Shown here in pieces: positions 42,766-51,862 of a DNA stretch of 64,000 nt (positions are counted from its first letter, which is position 1; each line of letters begins with the position of its first letter). The position numbers and the translations under genes were made by a program. The notes below the pieces were generated by a model. It was not told the origin of the DNA. It did no database searches and saw only the letters and a list, made by a program, of their open reading frames with translations. Source of the DNA: CAWEQW01 sp963811365 (GTDB lineage Bacteria > Actinomycetota > Actinomycetes > Propionibacteriales > Nocardioidaceae). The stretch covers positions 90,335 to 154,334 of the forward strand of contig CAWEQW010000004.1 in the NCBI GenBank assembly GCA_963811365.1, in the 5' to 3' direction.

Positions 42766-43209
42766 ATGGCAAGTGCAACCGAGCACGCCCGCCCTGTCGT
42801 GGTCGGATTCGACGGATCCCCCGGGGCAATCGCGGCCGCCCGCTGGGCCGCTTCAGAGGCCGACCTGCGCGGGGTGGATCTGCACGTCGTCCACCTCTGG
42901 CAGTACCCCGGACTGGCCTACCCGCACGACGACCCGCAGCCGCCCGCACCTCACACGCTGGCGGCCGAGCTCGAGGGCCAGCTCGACGCGATCCTGACCG
43001 ACCACCGCGGAATCACCGTGCGCCGCTCCACCATCGAGGCAGATCCTGGGCGGGGCCTGGTCCGAGCTGCCGCGACGGCAGACCTCCTGGTGGTAGGACG
43101 CACACGACATCATCACGAGGTCTTGGCGCTCGGCTCGGTGAGCGGACACTGCGCACTCCACGCCACCTGCCCCGTCGTCACGGTGCCCCCACCGGGCCCG
43201 GCCCGGTGA
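42766..43209 (+). CDS. Universal stress protein family
   Basis: 147 residues: RPVVVGFDGSPGAIAAARWA, DLHVVHLWQYPGL, and the ATP-site tail ADLLVVGRTRHHHEVLALGS VSGHCALHATCPVVTVP in the order of UspA domains with the G-x2-G-x9-G(S/T) phosphate loop partly altered (GRTRHHHEVLALGS). Cytoplasmic, nucleotide-binding stress protein. It follows the broken proton ATPase and precedes an IS element; a second universal stress gene is at 48.2 kb. Confidence 0.85.
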   Translation: MASATEHARPVVVGFDGSPGAIAAARWAASEADLRGVDLHVVHLWQYPGLAYPHDDPQPPAPHTLAAELEGQLDAILTDHRGITVRRSTIEADPGRGLVRAAATADLLVVGRTRHHHEVLALGSVSGHCALHATCPVVTVPPPGPAR

Positions 43210-43399
43210 CCGACTCACTGTGTCGGCCACCGCCGTCCCGTACAGGACGCGAACGGCCGCCGTCCGCCTCCGGCACCCCACCAGACCAGACGATCCGGGT
43301 GGAGGCGCCTCGTCGCGACCTGCTCAGCCGGCGGGTCCCACCACCAAGCAGATCAACCCGACGCCCTGCACGGTGAACAGGAGGGTGAGTCGGTGGGGT

Positions 43400-43417
43400 G
43401 GGGACCTTTCGGTCTCA
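43400..43417. promoter_or_regulatory. DevR/DosR-box-like sequence
   Basis: GGGGACCTTTCGGTCTCA just left of the IS resembles the actinobacterial dormancy-regulator box (GGGACTTTCGGCCC type). It sits downstream of the stress gene, so the IS may have separated it from its original target. Weak evidence. Confidence 0.25.
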
Positions 43418-43496
43418 GGGGCCTGACCCCGTTTCTTGGACACGCCGAATCCCGCACCCATGATGGGCAGGGAGTGAGCGAGATGATCCAAGAATC

Positions 43497-43868
43497 ATGG
43501 CCAGGAAGAACTACTCCGAGGAGTTCCGTCGTCAGGCCGTCGACTTGTACGAGTCCACGCCGGGGGCCACGGTCCGCGGCATCGCTGAGGACCTGGGCAT
43601 CGTGCGAGGCACGCTGCGCCACTGGCTCGAGGCGTACGGCACCGGCAAGAAGACCGCCCCAGACGGGACGCTGACCTCCAGTGCACTGCAGTGCAAGTCA
43701 TCCGGCTCCAGCGTGCCAGCCGACGCGGTCGATGAGACACCGGAAAGGAGGATCGCTCGGCTCGAGGCCCGGGTCGCTGAGCTTGAGGTCAGCGAGAAGA
43801 AGCTGACCGCCGAGCGGGAGATTCTCCAGCGGGCGGCCAAGTATTTCGCCGGGGAGACGCGCTGGTGA
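43497..43868 (+). CDS. IS3-family transposase OrfA
   Basis: 123 residues: helix-turn-helix NYSEEFRRQAVDLYESTPGA, VRGIAEDLGIVRGTLRHWLE, and a C-terminal leucine-zipper-like coiled coil (ARLEARVAELEVSEKKLTAE) before REILQRAAKYFA. It binds the element ends and joins OrfB. The stop overlaps the GTG of orfB by 4 nt, where IS3 elements usually make an OrfAB fusion by frameshifting. Confidence 0.9.
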   Translation: MARKNYSEEFRRQAVDLYESTPGATVRGIAEDLGIVRGTLRHWLEAYGTGKKTAPDGTLTSSALQCKSSGSSVPADAVDETPERRIARLEARVAELEVSEKKLTAEREILQRAAKYFAGETRW

Positions 43869-44761
43869 GTCGCTTCCAGTTCGTCGCCGACAACTCCACC
43901 ACCTACCCGGTGAAGCGACTGTGTGAGCTCGTCGAGATCGAGCGTTCCTCCTACTACGCCTGGAAAGCAGGCGCCCCGGCGCGTGCCGCACGGGCAGCCG
44001 CCGATGCCGAGCTTGCGGAGAGGATCAGAGCCGTCCATGCCGAGGACAACACTGTCGGCGCGCCACGGGTGACCGCCGAGCTCAACGACGGCGTCCCCGA
44101 CGGGGCGCGGGTCAACCACAAGCGCGTCGCGCGCGTGATGCGGGAGAACTCGATCGCCGGCTACGTGAAGAAGCGCCGCGTGCGGACCACGATCCCCGAA
44201 CAGGCCGATCAGAAGGTCCCGGACCTGCTGAAGCGGGACTTCGCCGCCGACGCGCCGGGGCGGCGCTATGTCGGCGACATCACCTACCTACCGCTCGCCG
44301 ACGGAACCAACCTCTATCTGGCCACCGTGATCGACTGCTACTCCCGACGGCTCGCCGGCTGGGCGGTCGCCGACCACATGCGCACCAGCCTCGTCGAAGA
44401 CGCCCTCCAGGCTGCCGCCGCGACCCGGGGCAGCCTGGCCACGGCGATCTTCCACAGCGACCACGGGTCGGTCTACACCTCGAAGGACTACGCCCGGCTC
44501 TGCAGCAAGCTCGGTGTCACCCAGTCGATGGGTGCCGTCGGCACCTCGGCCGACAACGCGCTCGCCGAGTCGTTCAACGCCACCCTCAAGCGCGAGATCC
44601 TCCAAGACGCCGCCTGCTGGCCCGACGAGCTCACCTGCCGCCGCCAGCTCTTCAAGTGGCTCACCCGCTACAACACCAAGCGACGCCACTCCTGGTGCCG
44701 CTACCAGTCCCCGATCGCCTACGAGACCAGCTACACCGCTACGCTGCCAACCGCTGCGTAA
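43865..44761 (+). CDS. IS3-family transposase OrfB (DDE integrase core)
   Basis: 298 residues: SRFQFVADNSTTYPVKRLCE and SSYYAWK (HTH_21 type), then an rve integrase core with the DDE residues in YVGDITYLPLADGTNLYLA, AIFHSDHGSVYTSKDYARLC and TSADNALAESFNATLKREIL. All three acidic residues are present and the frame is intact, so this copy may be active. Confidence 0.92.
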   Translation: MSRFQFVADNSTTYPVKRLCELVEIERSSYYAWKAGAPARAARAAADAELAERIRAVHAEDNTVGAPRVTAELNDGVPDGARVNHKRVARVMRENSIAGYVKKRRVRTTIPEQADQKVPDLLKRDFAADAPGRRYVGDITYLPLADGTNLYLATVIDCYSRRLAGWAVADHMRTSLVEDALQAAAATRGSLATAIFHSDHGSVYTSKDYARLCSKLGVTQSMGAVGTSADNALAESFNATLKREILQDAACWPDELTCRRQLFKWLTRYNTKRRHSWCRYQSPIAYETSYTATLPTAA

Positions 44762-44796
44762 TCAACCACCTGTGTCCAAGAACCGGGGGTAGGGCC

Positions 44797-45303
44797 CTCA
44801 GTAGTACCGGGGGAAGCGCGGCACGCTCAGCGGCCGACGTTGGTGGTTGTCGGCACCGTGAGGCTGACCTGCGCAAATCGTGCTGGATGTCGTTGAGTCC
44901 AGCCGGTCGTGACTGGCCGTCCTGCCACATTTCTGCCACAGGCGGATGGGCGGCGCGCGGATCGTGCCACAAGCCGATCCCCTTGCGCGTCCCGCGCGGC
45001 GACCCACTCGCGGCACGCTGATCGCGTCTCAGACGCCTCCAGCGCGCGAGACGAGCTGTCGGGGGCCGCCTTCGCCAGACTCATCCTCGACATCGGTCGG
45101 GGTGATCGGCATCTCGGTGGGCGGCGATAAGTACGCCGCCGTCCACTCGCCTGGGTCCAGCCATAGGACCACCGTGTGCGAGCCGTGAATCAGTACCCGG
45201 CGCCTCTGCGGATCTGCTCACGTTCGGCCTGGGCGGTCCCGCCAGGCGACCCGTCGTCGCCCGCTCCACTAGTCGGTCGGCCGTTGCGTCACGTGAGCCG
45301 GCT
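44797..45303. other. Repeat-bearing non-coding stretch
   Basis: 500 bp without a confident gene. It starts with the 20-bp repeat shared with 52.0 kb and holds one CTGACCTGC copy at 44864. A minus-strand frame ends FPRYY-stop, like the FPWYY-stop near 52.0 kb, so it may be decayed mobile-element DNA. Confidence 0.4.
44798..44817. repeat. Direct repeat TCAGTAGTACC, copy 1
   Basis: TCAGTAGTACCGGGGGAAGC; copy 2 at 52006-52025 differs at one base. Abuts the right end of the intact IS3 element. Confidence 0.6.
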
Positions 45304-47670
45304 CTACTGTCTGGCCATGGCGATCCGGAGCCGTTCCTCGGGGTCGATGTAGTGGTCGTTGTCGTCGGCGCCCACGTCGAGCTGGACCCAGTGGATCCTG
45401 CCGGTGAAGCGGCTGGTCCGGGCGGTGTAGTCGGAGGAGACGGTGGTGCCGGTCTCCTGGCCGATGTCCGTGGTTTCGTCGGCGGAAAAGACCATGGGTT
45501 GGGTGGCCTCGACCCGGCCCGTGCCGGCTGCGGTGCCGTCGTAGTACAGGGTGACGTCGCCGCCTTTGGCCAGACCGCCTCCGTCGTAGGCGAACTCCAT
45601 GCGCACCTGGTGAGTCCCCGCTGGGATCGGGGCGTCGGACTCGGTGGCGAACTCGTGGATGCCGAGTACGTTGTAGACGAACTTGGCCTTGCCGTCCTTG
45701 GCGTAGACGGCCCATCCGCCGAACCGGCCGCCTTGAGCGATGATCACGCCGTTGGCCCCGGGCTCGGGCACCTCGACCTCGGCGGTGACGGAGAAGGACT
45801 TGTTCTTGATGCTCACCACGCTGTTCTCCGAGAGCCGGCCCATGCCCGAGAAGAACAGCTGTGAGTCTCCGCGGATCAGGGTGGGCCGGCCGGCCAGCTC
45901 GGGATTGAGCCGGTCGCCGGTGCGGTCGTCGAGGGGGATCACGTTGTACTTGGTGGCCTCGATCAGCCACAGCCGCTGCAGCTTGGCCAGCATCTCGGGT
46001 TTATCCGCGGCCAGATTGCGGGCCTGGCTGTAGTCACTGTTGCCGTCGTAGAGCTCCCACATGTCGTCGTCAAAGGCAGGAAGGACGCCGCCGACCATGA
46101 TCCACGGTGTCTTGTGCTTGGTGACCGCGGACCAGCCGCGGTGGTAGATGCCCCGGTTGCCGAACATCTCGAAGTACTGCAGGTCGTGGCGTTCGGGGGA
46201 CTCGGCCTCGTTGAAGGTGTACAGCATGGAGGTGCCCTCCATGGGCGACTGCAGCACACCGTTGACCATGGTCGGCTCAGGCAGGCCGGCGGCCTCCAGG
46301 ATCGTGGGCGCCAAGTCGATGACGTGGGTGAACTGGGAGCGCTGCCCACCCTTCTCGGTGATCCCGTTCGGCCAGTGCACGATGGTGCCGTTGCGGGTGC
46401 CACCCCAGTGCGAGGCGACTTGCTTGGTCCACTGCAGTGGGGTGTTCATGGCCCAGGCCCAGCCAACCGAGTAGTGGTTGTAGGACTCCGGGGAGCCGAA
46501 GCTGTCCATCTTGGAGAGCATGAACTCCGGCGTTTCCAGCGCGGCCATCCCGTTGAAGTTGGCCATCTCGTTAAAGGCGCCGTTCATGGTGCCCTCAGCC
46601 GAGGCGCCGTTGTCGCCGATAATGTAATAGATGATCGTGTCGTCGAGGATCCCGAGGTCCCGGATGGCATCGACCAGCCGGCCCACGTGGTGGTCGGTGT
46701 GCTCCAGGAACCCGGCGTAGACCTCCATCTGGCGAGCCAGCACGGGCTTGAGCTCATCGGGCATGTCGTCCCACGCGGTGATCTCCTCGTGACGGACGGT
46801 CAGCTCGGCGTCAGCGGGGATCACCCCCAGCTCCTGCTGCCGCGCGAAGGTGCGCCCGCGCTGGACGTCCCAACCGTCGTCGAACTGCCCGGCGTACTTG
46901 TCGGCCCACTCCTTCGGTACGTGGTGCGGGGCGTGCGTGGCACCCGGTGCGAAGTAGACGAAGAAGGGCTTGTTCGGCATCAGCGCCTTCTGCTGACGTA
47001 TCCAGCTGACTGCGTGGTCGGCCAAGTCCTCGGTCAGGTGGTAGCCCTCCTCCGCTGTCGCGGGTGGATCGATAGGGGTAGTGCCGTCGTACAGCGCCGG
47101 GTCCCACTGGTTGTTCTCGCCGCCGATGAACCCGTAGAACGTCTCGAAACCGCCGCCTCCTGACGGCCAGGCATCGAATGGACCCATCGGCGAGGACTGC
47201 CACACCGGCACCTCATGACACTTGCCGAACTGGGCGGTCGAATAGCCGTTCAGCTTCAACGTGGTCGCCAGCGGAGCCTTGGTGTTCGGCCGCAACGAGT
47301 TGTTGCCCGGGGCCGACGTAGCAGTCTCGGTGATGCTGCCCATGCCCACCGAGTGATGGTTGCGCCCGGTCAGCAACGCCTGCCGCGTCGGGGCACACAA
47401 CGCTGTCGTGTGGAACCGGTTGTACCTCAGTCCTCCTGCGGCCAGCCGCTCAGCGGTCGGTGTCTGGCACGGACCACCGAACGCGGTGGACGCGCCGAAC
47501 CCGACATCGTCGAGCAGCACCACCAGCACGTTCGGAGCACCCTCAGGTGGGAGCAGTGGCTCGATCGGCGGAAACGCCGTGTCCGGGTCCTTGGCGTCGT
47601 AGGTCGTCGGGCCGTGGGCCGGCCGGTCTGGGATGGGGAGCATCGTGCGCGCATGCCGGTCAGGACTCAT
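45304..47670 (-). CDS. Arylsulfatase family enzyme
   Basis: 788 residues, type I sulfatase. Metal-binding Asp pair in VVLLDDVGFGASTAFGGPCQ, the formylglycine signature CAPTR (Cys92-Arg96) in LCAPTRQALLTGRNHHSVGM, TIIYYIIGDNGASAEGTMNG (metal Asp-Asn) and THVIDLAPTILEAAGLP. The C-terminal 250 residues include a beta-sandwich-like domain (FSVTAEVEVPEPGANGVIIA). It hydrolyses sulfate esters; no signal peptide is seen, so cytoplasmic. The Cys must be converted to formylglycine, but no FGE/sulfatase maturase is in the window. Alone between IS-derived DNA and stress genes. Confidence 0.92.
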   Translation of the reverse strand: MSPDRHARTMLPIPDRPAHGPTTYDAKDPDTAFPPIEPLLPPEGAPNVLVVLLDDVGFGASTAFGGPCQTPTAERLAAGGLRYNRFHTTALCAPTRQALLTGRNHHSVGMGSITETATSAPGNNSLRPNTKAPLATTLKLNGYSTAQFGKCHEVPVWQSSPMGPFDAWPSGGGGFETFYGFIGGENNQWDPALYDGTTPIDPPATAEEGYHLTEDLADHAVSWIRQQKALMPNKPFFVYFAPGATHAPHHVPKEWADKYAGQFDDGWDVQRGRTFARQQELGVIPADAELTVRHEEITAWDDMPDELKPVLARQMEVYAGFLEHTDHHVGRLVDAIRDLGILDDTIIYYIIGDNGASAEGTMNGAFNEMANFNGMAALETPEFMLSKMDSFGSPESYNHYSVGWAWAMNTPLQWTKQVASHWGGTRNGTIVHWPNGITEKGGQRSQFTHVIDLAPTILEAAGLPEPTMVNGVLQSPMEGTSMLYTFNEAESPERHDLQYFEMFGNRGIYHRGWSAVTKHKTPWIMVGGVLPAFDDDMWELYDGNSDYSQARNLAADKPEMLAKLQRLWLIEATKYNVIPLDDRTGDRLNPELAGRPTLIRGDSQLFFSGMGRLSENSVVSIKNKSFSVTAEVEVPEPGANGVIIAQGGRFGGWAVYAKDGKAKFVYNVLGIHEFATESDAPIPAGTHQVRMEFAYDGGGLAKGGDVTLYYDGTAAGTGRVEATQPMVFSADETTDIGQETGTTVSSDYTARTSRFTGRIHWVQLDVGADDNDHYIDPEERLRIAMARQ

Positions 47671-48214
47671 GTGGTTCTCCGCTTCCTGGGGTCCATGCGC
47701 TCAGCGAGCGTACTCCTCGACGTTATGGTCGGCGAGAGCGCGCTGGCCTCACCCGGACCGGATGAGCCGCAGACTCGGATTCCGACGGGGCTGGTCCTGA
47801 CAGTTGTGGCTATTCCCATGTCGCCGCGTCTGGTCGTGCGTGGTCCACGGGTCTCGGTGCGGATACGTGCGGCCAGGAGATCGCGCGCTCTCCCGCGCGT
47901 CAATCTGGGCCGGAAGGCAGCAGGGTGCCCGATCGCCCGCGTAGGAGCGTTCCGTACGAGGAACGGCTCGCGACGATTGACCCGGACGGGAGCCGAGAGC
48001 CTGCCAGCGCGCCATCGTCACCGAAAGGGGATGGCCACGCGGAGCGTGGTGGTGCGAGATGGCCACGCGGAACGTGACCACATGCCGATCGGCTGCTCGT
48101 CGTCGAGCGGGGCTGGTGCTGTCCCGGTCTCGTGGGTGGCTGCTCGACCACGTCACCCACGAGGTCTTGCTCGCTGATCGGTGCCCGCACCCGATCGACC
48201 GCGCTTCGCGAGAC
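47671..48214. other. Intergenic with repeats
   Basis: About 540 bp. It holds one copy of the 35-bp direct repeat (47903-47937) and a tandem pair of GATGGCCACGCGGARCGTG (48028-48076 region). No gene with a convincing start was found. Confidence 0.4.
47903..47937. repeat. 35-bp direct repeat with SRP-RNA-like core, copy 1
   Basis: Contains GCCGGAAGGCAGCAG. The second copy at 51863-51897 differs at two bases. The pair brackets the stress protein, APC permease and hydrolase genes. Confidence 0.6.
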
Positions 48215-48679
48215 TCAGTCCTCGCCCTCGTAGAGGTCTGGGTCGACGAAGGGAACCACCACGACGGGGACTCGCGAGTACTTGGCGCAATGAGCGCTGG
48301 TCGATCCCACCACGACGCGTTTGAGAGCCCCCTTGTGCTCGGTGCCGACGACCAGCAGGCTCGCATCAGCAGACAGCTCCACCAGCGCCTGACCGGGTCG
48401 TCCGCGGACGACCTTGCGTTCGATCGTGGGTGCGTCCTCGACCGCCTGCAGGGCGAGTTGAATCGTCTTGTCCTGGACCCTGGTCGCGGACTTCGCGAGG
48501 GCAGCGCGTTCCTCGTCCAGCAGGGGGAAGCCGCGAGCCGCGTAGGCGGTCTCCGACTCCCAGGCTGTCACGGCGCGGACCGTGGCACCACGCAGCATGG
48601 CCTCTTCGAGCGCGAACTGCACGGCTGCTGCCGACGCTTTCGAGCCGTCCACGCCGACCGTGATGACCTTTCCGGGCAT
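48215..48679 (-). CDS. Universal stress protein family
   Basis: 154 residues: KVITVGVDGSKASAAAVQFA, TVRAVTAWES, and a full nucleotide loop DASLLVVGTEHKGALKRVVV GSTSAHCAKYSRVPVVVVP arranged as G-x2-G-x8-G-S as in ATP-binding UspA. ATG 48679 has GGAGGTGG upstream. Divergent from the APC permease gene; a GGGGGACCTCTGGCC stretch (48738 on) between them resembles a dormancy-regulator box. Confidence 0.88.
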   Translation of the reverse strand: MPGKVITVGVDGSKASAAAVQFALEEAMLRGATVRAVTAWESETAYAARGFPLLDEERAALAKSATRVQDKTIQLALQAVEDAPTIERKVVRGRPGQALVELSADASLLVVGTEHKGALKRVVVGSTSAHCAKYSRVPVVVVPFVDPDLYEGED

Positions 48680-48994
48680 CGTCCACCTCCATGTCTCGAC
48701 TACCTCGATCCTTGCCCACGGTGGCGGGTCGCGTACAGGGGGACCTCTGGCCGCTGTCACCACACTGCCGCCGTTTCGAGCCCGCCGGACGCAGGTCACG
48801 ACCATCGATGCTGGCCGTCGGACTTGCCGTCCCCGACCCGGCGGCGTGCGGGGAGAGGGGCTCCGCTGCGGGATCAAGCGCGGTCCAGCGTCGGTACGGC
48901 TCATCGGGTACGAGCGCCGTGGGGCAGCACAGCAGGAACAGGGATGACGACGAGGTGGATTCGGAGATCAGCCTGGAGAGGGCGGACCCGATTG

Positions 48995-49010
48995 TCACGG
49001 AACCGTGACC
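48995..49010. promoter_or_regulatory. Operator-like palindrome upstream of APC permease
   Basis: GTCACGG-AA-CCGTGAC, 7-bp perfect arms, about 100 nt before the permease start. A regulator site is plausible. Confidence 0.4.
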
Positions 49011-49112
49011 GTCACCTCCTGCTGGATTCCCGGTGTCGGGGTACTTGTAAGGGTCTGCCCGCCGAGTCTGCCAACCCCGGAGGCTCGGCCCCACCGGCGA
49101 AAGGGGTCCGCC
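49011..49112 (+). promoter_or_regulatory. Structured 5' leader of APC permease, possible riboswitch
   Basis: The leader contains GGTGTCGGGGTACTTG, CCGAGTCTGCCAACCCCGG and GGCGAAAGGGGTCC in the order and rough style of the ydaO (cyclic-di-AMP) riboswitch, whose best-known target is an APC-type potassium importer. This is a visual likeness only; base pairing was not computed. Confidence 0.25.
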
Positions 49113-50792
49113 ATGGCCGGCACTACTTCCACGACCACAGTCGACGAGCCCCAGCTCAAGCGGCACATCGGAATCATTGGGCTGCTGTTCGCGAGCATCG
49201 GCTCGATCATCGGGTCCGGCTGGTTGTTCGGGGCTCTGAATGCCTCCAAGGAGGCTGGTCCCGCGGCTGTGATCTCGTGGGCGCTCGGAGCCGTTATGGT
49301 CCTGGCCATTGCCCTCGTCTACGCGGAGCTGGGGGTGATGTTCCCGCTGTCGGGGGGAGTGATCCGCTACCCGCACCTCGCGTTCGGCTCGTTCGCGAGC
49401 TTCACGGCGGGCTGGATCACCTGGATCGGCGCCAGCACGACGGCTCCGATCGAGGTGCTGGCGTCGTTGCAGTACGCCACCAAGTACGCCCCCTTCACGG
49501 TCGAGAAGCAGACCGGCGGTCAGACGGTGCACACCTTGACTGCTCTGGGCTACGCCACCGCCGTGGTCCTGATGGCCGTGTTCGTGGTGGTCAACTACTT
49601 CGGCATCAGGTGGTTCGCCCGCATCAACAATGTCCTGGTGTGGTGGAAGCTCTTCATCATCGTGCTCGTCATCGTGGCGTTCCTGTTCGCCGCGTTCCAC
49701 GTGTCGAACTTCACCGACCACGGCTTCAGGCCGCAGGGCTGGCACGGTGTCTTCAGTGCGATCGCGACCTCGGGCATCGTGTTCTCCTATCTCGGCTTCC
49801 GCCAGGGAGTCGAGCTGGCGGGAGAGACCGACAATCCGAAGAAGAACGTGCCCATCGCAGTCATCGGCTCGGTGCTGGTCACGGCGGTCATCTACATCGC
49901 CCTGCAGGTCGCCTTCATCGGGGCCCTGGACCCCAGCCTGCTGCAGGGGTCTAACGCCTGGGGCGAGCTGGACTTCAAGAACAGCTTCGGTCCGTTGGCG
50001 GCCGTGGCCACCGCTCTCGGACTGGGCTGGTTGGCCGTGCTGCTCTACATCGACGCGATCGTCTCACCGGGAGACACCGGCCTGATCTACACCACCCTGA
50101 CCTCACGCCTGTCCTATGCGATGGCGCGCAACGGCAACGCACCGCAGCGCCTGGCGAAGACGACCGACCGGGGGGTCCCGCTGTTCAGTCTGCTCGTGAC
50201 CTTCGTGGTGGGGCTGATCGTGTTCCTGCCCTTCCCGAGCTGGCAGCAGCTGGTCGGCTTCATCACCTCGGCCACGGTGCTCTCCTTCGCGTCGGGTCCG
50301 CTGGTGCTTTCCGCGCTCCGCAAACGGATCCCGGATTACCCACGGCCGTTCCGGCTGCCCGGCGGTCACGTGATCCCGATCCTGGCGTTCTGGGCCTCCA
50401 ACCTGATCGTGTACTGGTCCGGGTGGCTGACCGGGTGGAAGCTCTACATCGCGGTGCTGCTGGGATTCGTCTTGCTGGCGATCTTCAAGGTCTTCGGCGG
50501 GGTCCGAGAGGGCGAGTTCCACTTCTGGCAAGGGGCCGCCTGGCTGTTCCCGTGGCTGGGTGGACTGGCGCTTATCTCCTACCTGGGCAACTTCCCGGAG
50601 AAGTCCGCCGGGGCCGGGAACCTGGGCTTGCTCAACTTCGAGTGGTCTGCGCTGATCCTGGCGGGCCTCTCGGTGCTCGTCTACGTCATCGCCAACATGG
50701 TCTGCCTGAGCAGAGAGGTCGTCCAGGAGCACATCGAGCAGTCCAGGAAGGAAGCCGCGGTCGAGGATGAGGAGCTGGGCGCGGCCCCCTGA
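49113..50792 (+). CDS. APC superfamily permease
   Basis: 559 residues, about twelve to fourteen membrane helices. APC signature helix 1 with unwound motif FASIGSIIGSGWLFG, then ALVYAELGVMFPLSGG and helix VSPGDTGLIYTTLTSRLSYAMARNGNAP in segments. Amino acid/polyamine or potassium transport are the usual roles; the substrate cannot be told. ATG 49113 follows AAAGGGG. The C-terminal tail (REVVQEHIEQSRKEAAVEDE) is cytoplasmic and acidic. Divergent from the universal stress gene. Confidence 0.9.
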   Translation: MAGTTSTTTVDEPQLKRHIGIIGLLFASIGSIIGSGWLFGALNASKEAGPAAVISWALGAVMVLAIALVYAELGVMFPLSGGVIRYPHLAFGSFASFTAGWITWIGASTTAPIEVLASLQYATKYAPFTVEKQTGGQTVHTLTALGYATAVVLMAVFVVVNYFGIRWFARINNVLVWWKLFIIVLVIVAFLFAAFHVSNFTDHGFRPQGWHGVFSAIATSGIVFSYLGFRQGVELAGETDNPKKNVPIAVIGSVLVTAVIYIALQVAFIGALDPSLLQGSNAWGELDFKNSFGPLAAVATALGLGWLAVLLYIDAIVSPGDTGLIYTTLTSRLSYAMARNGNAPQRLAKTTDRGVPLFSLLVTFVVGLIVFLPFPSWQQLVGFITSATVLSFASGPLVLSALRKRIPDYPRPFRLPGGHVIPILAFWASNLIVYWSGWLTGWKLYIAVLLGFVLLAIFKVFGGVREGEFHFWQGAAWLFPWLGGLALISYLGNFPEKSAGAGNLGLLNFEWSALILAGLSVLVYVIANMVCLSREVVQEHIEQSRKEAAVEDEELGAAP

Positions 50793-50852
50793 TCCGACCC
50801 ACGCCGGTCGGGACCGGTGCGGCGTTCCCCGGCGATCCCTCGACGGTCCGTG

Positions 50853-51650
50853 TCAGCGCGTCAGAAACGCGGTGATCTCCGCGCTCACGCGTTGGGCGTG
50901 GGTGTCGACGCCTTCGTGGCCGCTGCCGTCGAGGTAGACCACGATGGGGTCGGGCAGGGAGCCAGCCAGCTGGTGCGTGATGGTTCCTGCCCAACCGGGG
51001 GACTCCGTGCCGAGCAGGAGCAACACCGGTGGGGCCACCCGCTGTGCGAGTCGGTCGAGGTCGAGGGTGGAGAGCGCCTGCGCCTCGCGAGTCAAGGTGG
51101 CGGAGACGATCCCGAGGGAGTCCTCGGCGGCGGGGGAGTCGCGCAGGGTCGCCACGGTCGCGGGGGTGAGGCCGATGACCTCGATGAGGAAGCTGGCCAT
51201 CGCCCTGCCGTGCTCCCCGGCGGCCACCATCGCGGTAGCCCGCTCTACCCAGTCGTGCGGCACCGTCTGGGGTCCGGGCGGCTCGTAGAGGACGATGCGG
51301 CGAAAGGGCGCACCGGCGGCTGCTGCACCGAGGACACAGACCGCGCCGATGCTGTGCCCGAACACGTCCACCGGGTGGCCGTGACGCTGGGCGAGCTCAT
51401 CGGCTACGGCGATCACGTCCTCGTATTCACGTTCCAGGCTGTAGGCCTCTTGGTCACCGCTGTTGCCCCGGCCGCGGCGATCCATCGCCGACACCTCGTG
51501 GTGCGCGGTCAGAAACGGCCACGCAGGCTCCCAGCGCGCGGAGCTGGTCATCCCTCCATGCACCAGAAGCAACGGAGGACCGCTGCCGGCCGACACCACC
51601 GAGATCTGGGTGCCATCTGCACTGCGAGCTGCATGTTCTACGCCCAGCAT
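50853..51650 (-). CDS. Alpha/beta hydrolase
   Basis: 265 residues: HGG oxyanion motif in PPLLLVHGGMTSSARWEPAW, MDRRGRGNSGD, nucleophile elbow VDVFGHSIGAVCVLG (Ser in GHSIG), acid in VLLLLGTESPGW region and the His in LDGSGHEGVDTHAQR. Cytoplasmic serine hydrolase of unknown substrate. The ATG at 51650 is preferred over a TTG one codon upstream. Converges with the APC permease gene. Confidence 0.88.
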   Translation of the reverse strand: MLGVEHAARSADGTQISVVSAGSGPPLLLVHGGMTSSARWEPAWPFLTAHHEVSAMDRRGRGNSGDQEAYSLEREYEDVIAVADELAQRHGHPVDVFGHSIGAVCVLGAAAAGAPFRRIVLYEPPGPQTVPHDWVERATAMVAAGEHGRAMASFLIEVIGLTPATVATLRDSPAAEDSLGIVSATLTREAQALSTLDLDRLAQRVAPPVLLLLGTESPGWAGTITHQLAGSLPDPIVVYLDGSGHEGVDTHAQRVSAEITAFLTR

Positions 51651-51862
51651 CAACCGTCCCCCTTCGTGAACGCGATACCGACATCATGGCGCAGCCGGCT
51701 CACGAGTTCCGAGCCTGGCAGTCGGCGTGGAAGGCGGTTCAGTCGACGTCGGGACGTTGAAGTCGAACAATCGGGGTGATTCGGGCAGCTCGAGGGCAGG
51801 GGCAGTCGGCCCGGCGTCCCGCTATTGGCGGCCGAGGTTGCGCGACCTCGTGACATAGCCCT

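Larger units (their letters stand above)
43420..44796 (+). mobile_element. IS3-family insertion sequence, intact
   Basis: About 1.38 kb with imperfect terminal inverted repeats of 24-25 bp (GGCCTGACCCCGTTTCTTGG... at 43420-43443; reverse complement of 44772-44796 reads GGCCCTACCCCCGGTTCTTG...). It carries two overlapping genes (orfA, orfB). Its right end touches a 20-bp repeat that recurs at 52.0 kb. A 250-bp right-end fragment of a second copy is at 54316-54565. Confidence 0.9.
48680..49112. other. Divergent promoter region and permease leader
   Basis: 430 bp between a minus-strand stress gene and the APC permease. It has a near-palindrome at 48995-49010 and a GC-rich leader (49011-49112) that may fold. 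No gene seen. Confidence 0.4.

Noticed and set aside
44797..45303. An integrase remnant between the IS and the sulfatase gene
   Set aside because: No recombinase motif (HxxR, GH, Tyr) was visible in any frame; only short repeats are shared with other element ends.
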